A stretch of 64,000 bases of DNA from JACPUW01 sp049115495. GTDB taxonomy: Bacteria > Bacteroidota > Bacteroidia > CAILMK01 > JACPUW01. Positions 1-7,664 of the stretch are shown here, piece after piece. The notes beneath the pieces were generated by a model. That model was not told the origin of the DNA. It did no database searches and was given only the letters and a program-made list of their open reading frames with translations. The position numbers and the translations under genes were made by a program. The stretch lies in assembly GCA_049115495.1 (NCBI GenBank), contig JAGDZV010000015.1:89932-153931 (forward strand), given 5' to 3'. Position 1 is the stretch's first letter. Every line of letters starts with the position of its first letter.

Positions 1-585
1 ATCGGCCTTAGTCCAAACCCAGGTTGTAGGATTACTTGGGTCTTCAGTTGCCATTAGCGCTCGGTCTCCATCGGGATCAGGGCCAAAATTCGGGTCAATG
101 TGATGGTATGTGGCGCCATCATATTTATGCAGGCTAGGTGCTTCAAAAACCGGATTTAAGTAAATGGCATTTATGCCAAGCTCTTTAATATAATCTAACT
201 TATCAATTACGCCTTGCAGATCGCCACCATAGCGCCTACGTAAAATGTGTTTCCAATATTCGGGTTCGCCATTAGCAAGTTCATAATCTTGTAATTTGTA
301 CCAATCGCTTCCCCAAGGGTGTATTTGCCAAACTTTGGGTGGCTCCATTGGGTCAGCACCCATTATGTTCTCTACTTTAGGATCGTTGCTAGGGTCGCCA
401 TTTCTAAACCTATCAGGAAATACCTGATACCAAATAGCACTTTTGGCCCACTGGGGCACAAATTCGTCTGAGAAGTTTTCTTCCATAGCATTTGGTATTT
501 CTTCTTCCATTTTGGGCTCTTGTTTATTCTTACAAGCAGATAAAAGAATTGCCAAGGCGGCAATATTTAATGCAAAGCGAAACAT
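1..585 (-). CDS. GH13 alpha-amylase family lipoprotein (N-terminal part)
   Basis: The gene runs off the left edge; 195 codons are present, starting at the ATG at 585. The N-terminus is a lipoprotein signal (hydrophobic stretch ending LLSAC), so the mature protein should be lipid-anchored. After a short acidic linker come typical glycoside hydrolase 13 strings: SAIWYQVFPDRF (first barrel strand), then GGDLQGVIDKLDYIKELG and INAIYLNPVFEAPSLHKYD, which match the conserved region leading to the first Asp/His of the (beta/alpha)8 barrel. The family hydrolyses alpha-glucans, and this neopullulanase/cyclomaltodextrinase-like subgroup often works on maltodextrins. The catalytic Asp-Glu-Asp residues lie outside the window, so activity and exact substrate cannot be judged. 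Family assignment is firm; subfamily is inference. Confidence 0.88.
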   Translation of the reverse strand, partial: MFRFALNIAALAILLSACKNKQEPKMEEEIPNAMEENFSDEFVPQWAKSAIWYQVFPDRFRNGDPSNDPKVENIMGADPMEPPKVWQIHPWGSDWYKLQDYELANGEPEYWKHILRRRYGGDLQGVIDKLDYIKELGINAIYLNPVFEAPSLHKYDGATYHHIDPNFGPDPDGDRALMATEDPSNPTTWVWTKAD

Positions 586-725
586 TGAATGTGAATTTGG
601 AGGGAAGATAGAGTTTTATGAAAAATAGGCTGGCCTAGTATGTTCTAACAGTATGCTATAAATTGAAATCCTTATTGGCATTATTTGAGTCTCCGCATGT
701 TTACAAGTGTTCAAAACGTTTAATA

Positions 726-824
726 TTCGACCCATCCCCAGCCCTTCCCTCATCCATGGAAGGGAGCTTTTCTTTCCCTTTCAAGGGAAAGATGTCACGT
801 TTTGACGTGACAGATAGGGTCGAA
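726..824. other. Cloverleaf-like multi-hairpin intergenic element
   Basis: The 386-base gap between the GH13 gene and the gldJ-like gene has no convincing ORF but holds a compact structure. An outer stem joins TTCGACCCATC (726-736) to GATAGGGTCGAA (813-824) with one bulged A. Inside are three hairpins in a row: CCCTTCC (742-748) with GGAAGGG (758-764); TCTTTCCCTT (771-780) with AAGGGAAAGA (783-792), a perfect 10-bp stem; and TGTCACGT (793-800) with ACGTGACA (805-812). The result is a four-way junction of about 99 nt. It is not a tRNA: there are no conserved D or T loop bases. It could be a dispersed palindromic element, a structured RNA or a protein-binding DNA cruciform. I see one copy in this window; nothing else is evident in the gap. 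Confidence 0.6.
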
Positions 825-971
825 GGAGAATAAGTTGTAAAGTGGCGGAGAGTCATATGGCATTATAATAAAGCCAATACATAATTGTGTGAAACAAGAT
901 TTTAAGAAATTGTCAACGCCCAAGGTGTTGTAGTTGCTATAAATTTTAGTGCTTAAGAAGAAAATTTAGTC

Positions 972-2399
972 CTATTCTTCTTCCTCTTCTTCGCGTTCTT
1001 TATTAGCCTTTTCTATTTCTTTCTTTCGCTTTTTGTCTTCCTTTTCTCTTTTCTTTTGTTCACGTCTTTTCTGACCTTCAGATTTCTCTTTGCCTTTTGC
1101 TTTACGCTTTTGGTTGCGTTTAAACTCCCTTTCGGTCATCATTCCGTTGTTACGGTAAACTTGGGCTGAATCTGGCGCTACGCTACCCGAAGAATCAGAA
1201 GCAGTAGTTTCCATTTCAGGAGCACTTCTTAGTTCTTTCTTTAAATCTGGATCTACATCTGCCGCACATCTAAAACCTATATAATCGGTACCCGCATTTT
1301 GCGGTAAAAACCTTCTGGCTCCACTTGTTAAGTAGTAGGCTCTATCATTCCAAGAGCCCCCTTTATATACTCTCAAAATAGCGCCTGTTATATCCGTTTC
1401 TACTTCGGTTTCATTATCCTGACTTATACCCAAAGAGTCCATAATTCTTGCGAAAGTCTCATCAGGGGTAATAAAATTTTTATCGTTCCTTAAACTATCA
1501 GAATACATATCCTGGCCCGGGTTTTCTAGCGCCATAATGTCTTCTATTGTTACGGGGTTATATGCATCGCCAACCCACTCGGCCACATTGCCTGCCATAT
1601 TATAAAGGCCAAATTCATTAGGCTCGTACATATAAACAGGAGCCGTAATTACCCCAGCATCGTTGGGTCGGTGGGCTAAGCCGCCTGCATCCCCTCGGCC
1701 GCGTTTAAAATTATGCATCATCTTGCCACGGCCAAACCCCAATTTCTGTCTTATGCTAAAGTACTTATCATTGGTCATGTTTTGCTCGTTAAAGCTCCAA
1801 TTGGCCATACTTGCATACTCCCACTCCAGTTCGGTAGGTAGTCTTATTACCACCGAGTCTTCAGACATAGAATCAAGCTCATTTATTCTTGCCGTGCGCC
1901 ACTCGCAATACAAATTGGCTTGTACCCAGGTAACGCCTACCACAGGGTAGAACTGAAAAGCAGGATGGCGCAAATAATTTCTCACAAAAGGTTCATTATA
2001 GCTCATTGGCCTATGCCAAGCCTGAGAATCAGGCAGTGCAAACCGATACTCCATGGGGTCTCCGCCCACCTTTCTCAACCAATTTAAGTAGGCTGAGTAA
2101 CTTTGGTTTGTAACTTCTGTTTGATCTATGTAAAATGCTTCAACATCTTGAATATGTGGCAAGGTATTCTTATCCCCTGTAGTCACTTCGTCAAGCTCGC
2201 CCATTATAAACCTGCCACTTGGTATATAAACCATGTTGGCTGGCGCTTTTTTTAGCACTTCTTTGCGGCCTTTTCGGTTGCGTTTCCAATCATTATACTG
2301 GCCACCATATGGGTGCTTTTTGCACGCCGAAAAAAGCAATGGCAGCAAAATAACCGATGCTAATCCGTAAAAAACTGCCTTATTTAAGAACCGATTCAT
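972..2399 (-). CDS. gldJ: GldJ-like gliding motility/T9SS lipoprotein (FGE-sulfatase fold)
   Basis: 475 residues with a lipoprotein signal (LLPLLFSAC, lipid Cys about residue 26). The body is a formylglycine-generating-enzyme/SUMF1-like domain: MVYIPSGRFIMGE, FYIDQTEVTNQSY, YPVVGVTWVQANLYCEWR, NMAGNVAEWVGD, YKGGSWNDRAYY and TDYIGFRCA. GldJ and GldK share this fold; the NYLRHPAF and RTARINE strings look more like GldJ, which in Flavobacterium stabilises GldK and is needed for gliding and type IX secretion. The last roughly 55 residues are an unusual Lys/Arg/Glu-rich tail ending in five Glu, predicted helical or disordered. No gldKLMN genes are adjacent. A GldK assignment cannot be excluded. 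The function fits the many T9SS cargo genes in this window. Confidence 0.72.
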   Translation of the reverse strand: MNRFLNKAVFYGLASVILLPLLFSACKKHPYGGQYNDWKRNRKGRKEVLKKAPANMVYIPSGRFIMGELDEVTTGDKNTLPHIQDVEAFYIDQTEVTNQSYSAYLNWLRKVGGDPMEYRFALPDSQAWHRPMSYNEPFVRNYLRHPAFQFYPVVGVTWVQANLYCEWRTARINELDSMSEDSVVIRLPTELEWEYASMANWSFNEQNMTNDKYFSIRQKLGFGRGKMMHNFKRGRGDAGGLAHRPNDAGVITAPVYMYEPNEFGLYNMAGNVAEWVGDAYNPVTIEDIMALENPGQDMYSDSLRNDKNFITPDETFARIMDSLGISQDNETEVETDITGAILRVYKGGSWNDRAYYLTSGARRFLPQNAGTDYIGFRCAADVDPDLKKELRSAPEMETTASDSSGSVAPDSAQVYRNNGMMTEREFKRNQKRKAKGKEKSEGQKRREQKKREKEDKKRKKEIEKANKEREEEEEE

Positions 2400-2432
2400 G
2401 TAGTTTGATGGCGTGAAAATAATATCTAATTG

Positions 2433-4469
2433 TTAAGCAACTGTACTTCCGTTGTTTACCTCATTGCTTGGCTCAACGAACTTTAAGCTACCGTCTGCAT
2501 CTTCAACCATTAAAATCATGCCTTCACTCTCCACTCCGCGAAGCTTTCTTGGCGCCAGGTTAACTAGCATAGAAACCTGTTTTCCAACAACTTCATCAGG
2601 TTTGTGATACTCCGCTATACCTGAAACTACGGTTCTAGTTTCAAAGCCAAGATCAACGGTAAGTTTTAACAGTTTCTTTGCTTTTGGCATTTTCTCAGCC
2701 GCAGTAATTTTTCCAATTCTTATATCAAGCTTGGTAAAATCTTCAAACTGAATAGTGTCTTTTACGGGCTCGTATGTAGGCGCTTTAGCTTCGGCTGCTT
2801 TCTCTTCTAGTTTCTGTACTTGTGCTTGCACAAATTTGTCGTCTATTTTAGTAAAGAAATGACCTGGGTTTTCAATTTGAGCTCCTTCTGCTAATAGCAC
2901 ATTCCCTGCATCATCCCATTTTTTATCGCTAATTGCTAATACATCTTTAATTCTAGACGAAGTAAAAGGTAAAAAAGGCTCGCAAGTAATAGCCAAACTC
3001 GCTACAATTTGAGCGCTTATATTTAGTACAGTACCTGCTCTTTCAGCATCTGTTTTTAGCAATTTCCAAGGTTCGGTTTCGGTTAGGTATTTATTACCCA
3101 ATCTTGCCAGATTCATCCACTCACCTAGTGCTTCTTTAAATCTAAATTTCTCAATGGCCGCCCCAATTTTATTAGGAAAAGCCTTTAGCTCAGCTAGTGT
3201 ATTATTGTCAAGCTCTGTTAAGTTGACAGCCGCAGGAACTTTAGAATCAAAGTTTTTAGCGGTAAGTACAAAAACACGGTTTACCAAATTGCCAAATACA
3301 GCAACAAGCTCGTTGTTGTTTCGGTCTTTATAGTCTTGCCAATTAAAATCGGCGTCTTTTCCTTCTGGCATATTGGCGCTAAGCACATAGCGCAGCACAT
3401 CTTCTTTGCCCGGAACATCTTCTAAATACTCATGAAGCCATACGGCCCAGTTCTTTGATGTTGAAAATTTCTCACCTTCAAGATTCAAGAATTCATTGGC
3501 TGGCACATTATCGGGCACAATGTATTCGCCATGTGCCTTTAGCATTGATGGAAAGAAAATACAATGAAATACTATATTGTCTTTTCCTATAAAATGTACC
3601 AAACGTGTGTCTTCGTCTTTCCAATATGGTTCCCAATCTTTACCCGTTTGTTGCGCCCATTCTTTGGTTGATGAAATATAACCGATTGGTGCATCAAACC
3701 AAACGTAAAGCACTTTACCGTCAGCATCAGTTCTTGGTACGGGCACACCCCAATCAAGATCTCTTGTAACGGCTCTTGGTTGTAGGCCAGCATCTAACCA
3801 GCTTTTTACCTGTCCATAAACATTTGCTTTCCATTCGGTGTGGTCTTCAAGCACCCATTTCTCTAGCCACTCTTGAAACTGATCTAATGGAAAATACCAA
3901 TGAGATGTTTCTTTTAAAACCGGTGTTTCGCCACTAAGGGTTGATACAGGGTTTATTAAATCAGTAGCATTTAATGAGCTACCACAACTTTCGCATTGAT
4001 CGCCATATGCTTCGGCATTTCCGCATTTAGGGCAAGTACCTTTTACATATCGATCGGCCAAAAATTGGTTGTGCTTGGCATCATAAAGCTGCTGGGTAGT
4101 TTCTTGCTTTAAAATGTCTTTTTGGTCAAGTACTTTAAAAAACTCCTGAGCAGTTTCTTTATGAAGATCTGTTGATGTTCTTGAATACCAATCAAAAGAT
4201 ATTCCTAGACTCTTTAATGAGTCTCTAACCAGTGGATGGTATTTATCTATAATATCTCTTGGTGTAATGCCTTCTCTAATTGCCCTTAAAGTAATAGCCA
4301 TTCCATTTTCGTCGCTTCCGCAGATGTACAAAACATCTTCGCCCTTGCTTCTAAGGTAGCGAACATATATATCGGCTGGTAAAAAGCAACCTACCAAATG
4401 GCCAAAGTGAATTGGACCGTTTACGTAAGGCAGTGCCGATGTTACCGTATGGCGTTTATAGTTTTTCAT
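2433..4469 (-). CDS. metG: Methionine--tRNA ligase
   Basis: 678 residues, full length for the long form of the enzyme, which charges tRNA-Met with methionine in the cytoplasm. The HIGH signature appears as HFGH (residues 21-24) after the start SALPYVNGPI. A zinc knuckle follows at about residues 145-165 (CPKC, then CESC). The KMSKS loop is KFSTS near residue 335 within LEGEKFSTSKNWAVW, the usual variant of this class. A C-terminal EMAP/Trbp111-like OB-fold begins around residue 565 (FTKLDIRIGKI) and should bind tRNA and promote dimerisation. It lies between the gldJ-like and OstA-like genes, with a 95-base gap on its upstream side holding a candidate promoter. Confidence 0.97.
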   Translation of the reverse strand: MKNYKRHTVTSALPYVNGPIHFGHLVGCFLPADIYVRYLRSKGEDVLYICGSDENGMAITLRAIREGITPRDIIDKYHPLVRDSLKSLGISFDWYSRTSTDLHKETAQEFFKVLDQKDILKQETTQQLYDAKHNQFLADRYVKGTCPKCGNAEAYGDQCESCGSSLNATDLINPVSTLSGETPVLKETSHWYFPLDQFQEWLEKWVLEDHTEWKANVYGQVKSWLDAGLQPRAVTRDLDWGVPVPRTDADGKVLYVWFDAPIGYISSTKEWAQQTGKDWEPYWKDEDTRLVHFIGKDNIVFHCIFFPSMLKAHGEYIVPDNVPANEFLNLEGEKFSTSKNWAVWLHEYLEDVPGKEDVLRYVLSANMPEGKDADFNWQDYKDRNNNELVAVFGNLVNRVFVLTAKNFDSKVPAAVNLTELDNNTLAELKAFPNKIGAAIEKFRFKEALGEWMNLARLGNKYLTETEPWKLLKTDAERAGTVLNISAQIVASLAITCEPFLPFTSSRIKDVLAISDKKWDDAGNVLLAEGAQIENPGHFFTKIDDKFVQAQVQKLEEKAAEAKAPTYEPVKDTIQFEDFTKLDIRIGKITAAEKMPKAKKLLKLTVDLGFETRTVVSGIAEYHKPDEVVGKQVSMLVNLAPRKLRGVESEGMILMVEDADGSLKFVEPSNEVNNGSTVA

Positions 4470-4491
4470 GACTACAGTTAAAAATACGCTG

Positions 4492-4523
4492 CAAAGGTAT
4501 CTCTATAAATTGTGTAGGTGAAA
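4492..4523 (-). promoter_or_regulatory. Candidate Bacteroidota promoter for metG
   Basis: On the minus strand TACCTTTG (4492-4499) matches the TAnnTTTG -7 box exactly. TTTC, one base off the TTTG -33 element, lies 20 bases upstream. The predicted start of transcription is about 15-20 bases before the metG ATG at 4469. Confidence 0.5.
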
Positions 4524-4531
4524 GGAAAATT

Positions 4532-4558
4532 AATACGCCTAGCTTTAAAGCGCGTATT
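4532..4558 (-). terminator. Possible terminator after OstA-like gene
   Basis: AATACGC (4532-4538) pairs with GCGTATT (4552-4558), followed in the minus direction by TTAATTTTCC. It lies just after the OstA-like stop codon. The T-tract is weak and the loop large, so confidence is limited. Confidence 0.38.
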
Positions 4559-4565
4559 TTACTTC

Positions 4566-6257
4566 TTACTTAGAAACAGGAGCCGAGAAAGGGCTTTTAG
4601 GGAGCTCTGCATTTTGTTGTTTTGGAGGGGCTAAATCGCCTTCTTTTGTTGGTAACTCACCTTCAAGCTCATTAGTACCAATAGGTGTATTGCTTACAGT
4701 TCTGGTTTTTACTGACTTAAAGATTTGATCGGCAGTATATGGCCTTTCATTGCCTTTCCATTTAAAATCATTGATCATTAGGCTTTTAGGGTTTACCTCT
4801 TTGGCGGGGGTTACAAAACTTTCTCCTTTTTGAATAAATGCCAGTGCCTTAATACCTTTTTGCCCAAATCTTATTATGGCTTTTTGAGCTGTAACATCGT
4901 TAACTCCTACAAGTGCTGTATCGCCTTCAAGCACATAGTATATTGCTCTTGCGGTACTGTGTACATCTACTTTCTTTATATCTCCTTTCTTAAAATAGGC
5001 GGTCATGCTATCGCCAGCTATTTGATCGTATTGCTCAAATGGATGCTTTTGCCCCATTAGTGCATTTCCTTTTAAGAAAACTTGCTCAATGCCATTATCG
5101 CCCAACTTGGCTCTAATATTTAAACCTGTAATCTGAAAACTATCCATCCAAAAGATGGGGTCGCCATGATAATCTATTATGGAATCACTTTGAAAATAGG
5201 CCATTGAATCGCATGTGGCTTGGTATGATCTATTGTAGATACGCACATTATAATATGCAAGGGCTATACGTTTAGTTTTTGTGCTGTCATAAAAGATCTT
5301 AAGCGTATCGCTACTTAAGTAGAGTGTATCTTCACCTTCATACTGAATCATTTGAAGACTATCAGTAATCATATAGGAATCATCGTTTTTGTCAAACTCT
5401 GCATAGTTGCCTTGTACATCAAGATTCTTAACCGTATCAACCAAATGTGCCCTTTTGTAAGCAAAGCCTAAACCGGTTTTAGAGTTGAAATAGAGGCTGT
5501 CTCCATCAAGTGTTTGTCCTTTGTCTCTAAGTAATGAGTTTTTACCCAATTTTACTTCGTTACCCTTTGAATAAAACACTCCGTTTTCGCAATATAAATA
5601 TTGACCTTCTTTGGTATTGATATGACTTGGGCCGTTAAAATAGCTGTTTTCGTTGGCTATATTATATCTTAATGTATCTGTTCTTACATTATAATCTGGG
5701 TTTTTTAGCCTTACATGTTTCTTAAAATACATGTCTTTGCTCTTGGCGTAGTAATACCCTTTTATGCTGCTTAATCTATTTGGGCCATCAGTAATAAATG
5801 CCGAATCTACGTAGTAAGCAATTTCATTAGCCATATCATAATACAAAGCCTTTGTAGTAAGTGTCATTTTACCGTCGGTCATAAATACACGTTCTCCCCT
5901 TACATCAAGCTTTTCTTCTTTTTCATTGTAAAAAAGCTCGTCTCCTGTAAGCATTAATGTATCACCTTGATTAAATCGAACATTATCATAAGCGTATATC
6001 TCTTCGTCTTCAACAAACTGAATTGCACTATCGCACTTGAAAATTACATTGTCTTTTTTAAAAGCCACATTGCCCACCAAAACCCTTACTCGTTTGCCAT
6101 CAATCTTTTTATAGCTCAGCTCATCAAGACTTATTACTTCTACTTTTCCACCACCAACTTTACTTTTTTCATCTTCGTTTTGTGCTAATAAATTTGATGG
6201 AATTAGGCTTATAAGCGTAAAAAAAGCAGATATAAAAGAAAATCTATTAATTGTCAT
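4566..6257 (-). CDS. OstA-like periplasmic/outer-membrane protein
   Basis: 563 residues with a Sec signal peptide (SLIPSNLLAQ, cleavage about residue 25). The body is a long all-beta repeat typical of the OstA/LptA-like jellyroll family, seen in strings such as GNVAFKKDNVIFKCDSAIQF, LTGDELFYNEKEEKLDVRG and YNVRTDTLRYN. In Proteobacteria LptA and the N-terminus of LptD form the periplasmic bridge that carries lipopolysaccharide to the outer membrane; Bacteroidota carry longer stand-alone OstA-like proteins whose exact place in LPS transport is less settled. No beta-barrel LptD portion is present. The C-terminal 50 residues are Pro-rich and low complexity. Its start overlaps the end of the SprT-like gene by 11 bases, so the two are probably co-transcribed and translationally coupled. 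Confidence 0.82.
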   Translation of the reverse strand: MTINRFSFISAFFTLISLIPSNLLAQNEDEKSKVGGGKVEVISLDELSYKKIDGKRVRVLVGNVAFKKDNVIFKCDSAIQFVEDEEIYAYDNVRFNQGDTLMLTGDELFYNEKEEKLDVRGERVFMTDGKMTLTTKALYYDMANEIAYYVDSAFITDGPNRLSSIKGYYYAKSKDMYFKKHVRLKNPDYNVRTDTLRYNIANENSYFNGPSHINTKEGQYLYCENGVFYSKGNEVKLGKNSLLRDKGQTLDGDSLYFNSKTGLGFAYKRAHLVDTVKNLDVQGNYAEFDKNDDSYMITDSLQMIQYEGEDTLYLSSDTLKIFYDSTKTKRIALAYYNVRIYNRSYQATCDSMAYFQSDSIIDYHGDPIFWMDSFQITGLNIRAKLGDNGIEQVFLKGNALMGQKHPFEQYDQIAGDSMTAYFKKGDIKKVDVHSTARAIYYVLEGDTALVGVNDVTAQKAIIRFGQKGIKALAFIQKGESFVTPAKEVNPKSLMINDFKWKGNERPYTADQIFKSVKTRTVSNTPIGTNELEGELPTKEGDLAPPKQQNAELPKSPFSAPVSK

Positions 6258-6864
6258 TTACAGGGTTTACCTCAGCCAATGCGCTGAAGTAATATTTTTT
6301 ATGTGTACCAACTTCAAAACAAGAGTAACGCTTGCGCAATTTGCGTTCCACCTTAAAAAGTCTGTTTCTAAATACAAATCTATCACCGGGGTTTAGATCT
6401 CCTACCCTAACCACATTTTCATTTTGCGGGTTGTATGCTTCTAATGCCAAATAAAGGCTCTCATCGGTACAAGAAGAAGCCGCTGGGTTTTGCATATAAT
6501 TGATCAAACTCTTAGCTATATCATCAGGAAAAACCTTTTGCTCTAAGTGTGGAAGCATCAACTGCTGAAAATATGATTTCCACTCAACACCATGAGGTGC
6601 TACTCTATTACCGTAGGTTTTGAAATTATATAAATGAGCGATTTCATGCACTAAGGTTACCAAAAACGCATATTGATTAAGGTTGCCGTTTACGCTGATT
6701 TTGTGTGGAATATCTTTTCGGTGCGGTGGACGGTAATCACCAAGTTTGGTTTTTCTTGGTCTAGAAATTCTCAGATTCACGTCATTGCGAACCAAATGTG
6801 GTTCTACAAGGCCAAAGGTGCCTTCAGGAATATATTTTTTAAGTGCTTCGAAAGGGCTGCTCAC
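6247..6864 (-). CDS. SprT-like zinc metallopeptidase domain protein
   Basis: 205 residues. The zinc-binding signature HEIAH (His73, Glu74, His77) is followed by His91 in the HGVEW motif, the arrangement of SprT/Spartan-type metalloproteases. No zinc ribbon with paired cysteines is visible at the C-terminus, unlike eukaryotic Spartan. No signal peptide, so it should be cytoplasmic. Eukaryotic relatives degrade DNA-protein crosslinks; the bacterial role is unproven. The start is GTG at 6864, since an in-frame stop lies three codons upstream. The 3' end overlaps the OstA-like gene by 11 bases and a small membrane protein gene lies 28 bases upstream. Confidence 0.85.
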   Translation of the reverse strand: MSSPFEALKKYIPEGTFGLVEPHLVRNDVNLRISRPRKTKLGDYRPPHRKDIPHKISVNGNLNQYAFLVTLVHEIAHLYNFKTYGNRVAPHGVEWKSYFQQLMLPHLEQKVFPDDIAKSLINYMQNPAASSCTDESLYLALEAYNPQNENVVRVGDLNPGDRFVFRNRLFKVERKLRKRYSCFEVGTHKKYYFSALAEVNPVNDN

Positions 6865-6892
6865 AGACGCTCAATATTGCCCGCAAAGAAAA

Positions 6893-7156
6893 CTATTCCT
6901 CTTTATCTCTCAATCTTGGATTTACAGGGTTTGCTTTTACGCGAACAGTTTTTACATCTTCATAAAAGTGTTGCTCAAAAGTATGCTCAGATGGTTCTCC
7001 ATCTTTTAACACGCGATATACCATCCAAATTACGAATACTGGCGAAACGGCCCAAGATGCTATAATTACTATATCAGGAATACCCAAATATGGCGATATG
7101 GCATGAATCATAAGGTAAAGCGTAGTAAGTAGAATTGGAAGTTTAATAGGTTTCAT
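6893..7156 (-). CDS. Small two-helix membrane protein
   Basis: I take the ATG at 7156 (87 residues, MKPIKLPILL) rather than the TTG two codons upstream. Residues about 4-22 and 26-48 form two hydrophobic helices (LPILLTTLYLMIHAISPYLG; IVIIASWAVSPVFVIWMVY), followed by a charged cytoplasmic tail of about 40 residues. I do not recognise a functional family. It lies upstream of the SprT-like gene in the same orientation, 28 bases away, and may be part of that transcript. Confidence 0.72.
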   Translation of the reverse strand: MKPIKLPILLTTLYLMIHAISPYLGIPDIVIIASWAVSPVFVIWMVYRVLKDGEPSEHTFEQHFYEDVKTVRVKANPVNPRLRDKEE

Positions 7157-7287
7157 CTGCAATTGGGCTTTTGAAAAGAAACCTGACTTGCTCTAAATGG
7201 TTGAGAATTAATGTCTAAATGTTTGTGAATTGTTGTTTTGAATGAGATTTTGAACCCCCTTGAGAGTTGCTGCCTTTTACATTAAAA

Positions 7288-7656
7288 TCAAGAAAAAACA
7301 ACCTTACCCAACCAAATCATAAGAATACAGCCCACAACATTTAATAATAAATAGCCGATTGAGTGAGCAATTTGACTAGCTGAACTCAATTGAAAAAAGT
7401 CCATTGCAAAAGTGCTCATTGTGGTTAGCGATCCGCAAAAACCAACCATTAATAGAAGCTTATATTCTTGAGAAAGGTGCTTTGGGTTAAAAACTCCAAA
7501 AAGCATAGCAGATAAGAGTAGGCTACCAACAAGGTTTACCAGCAAGGTTCCTATTGGAAATGAACCCATTTTACCCTGCAGCCAGCTGCTAACTCCAAAA
7601 CGAGCAATTGCTCCAAAGAAACCTCCTAAACCTACTATTAGCGCTTTAATGAGCAA
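7288..7656 (-). CDS. crcB: Fluoride ion exporter CrcB/Fluc
   Basis: 122 residues with four predicted membrane helices, the normal size for the Fluc/CrcB channel that exports fluoride as a dual-topology dimer. Diagnostic strings are GGFFGAIARFGVSSWL, GTLLVNLVGS and GFCGSLTTMSTFAMD; the last is the family's GxxGxxTTxSTF region with Met in place of the more usual Phe before STF. The start is TTG at 7656, because the frame is closed by a stop eight codons upstream, no in-frame ATG exists there, and the position fits the family's N-terminus. It begins 8 bases after the alanine symporter stop, so the two are probably in one transcript. No fluoride riboswitch was recognised. Confidence 0.92.
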   Translation of the reverse strand: MLIKALIVGLGGFFGAIARFGVSSWLQGKMGSFPIGTLLVNLVGSLLLSAMLFGVFNPKHLSQEYKLLLMVGFCGSLTTMSTFAMDFFQLSSASQIAHSIGYLLLNVVGCILMIWLGKVVFS

Positions 7657-7664
7657 ATCAATTC

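Noticed and set aside
6673..7065. 130-codon plus-strand open frame
   Set aside because: Antisense to the SprT-like gene with its zinc motif and to the small membrane protein; no supporting features.
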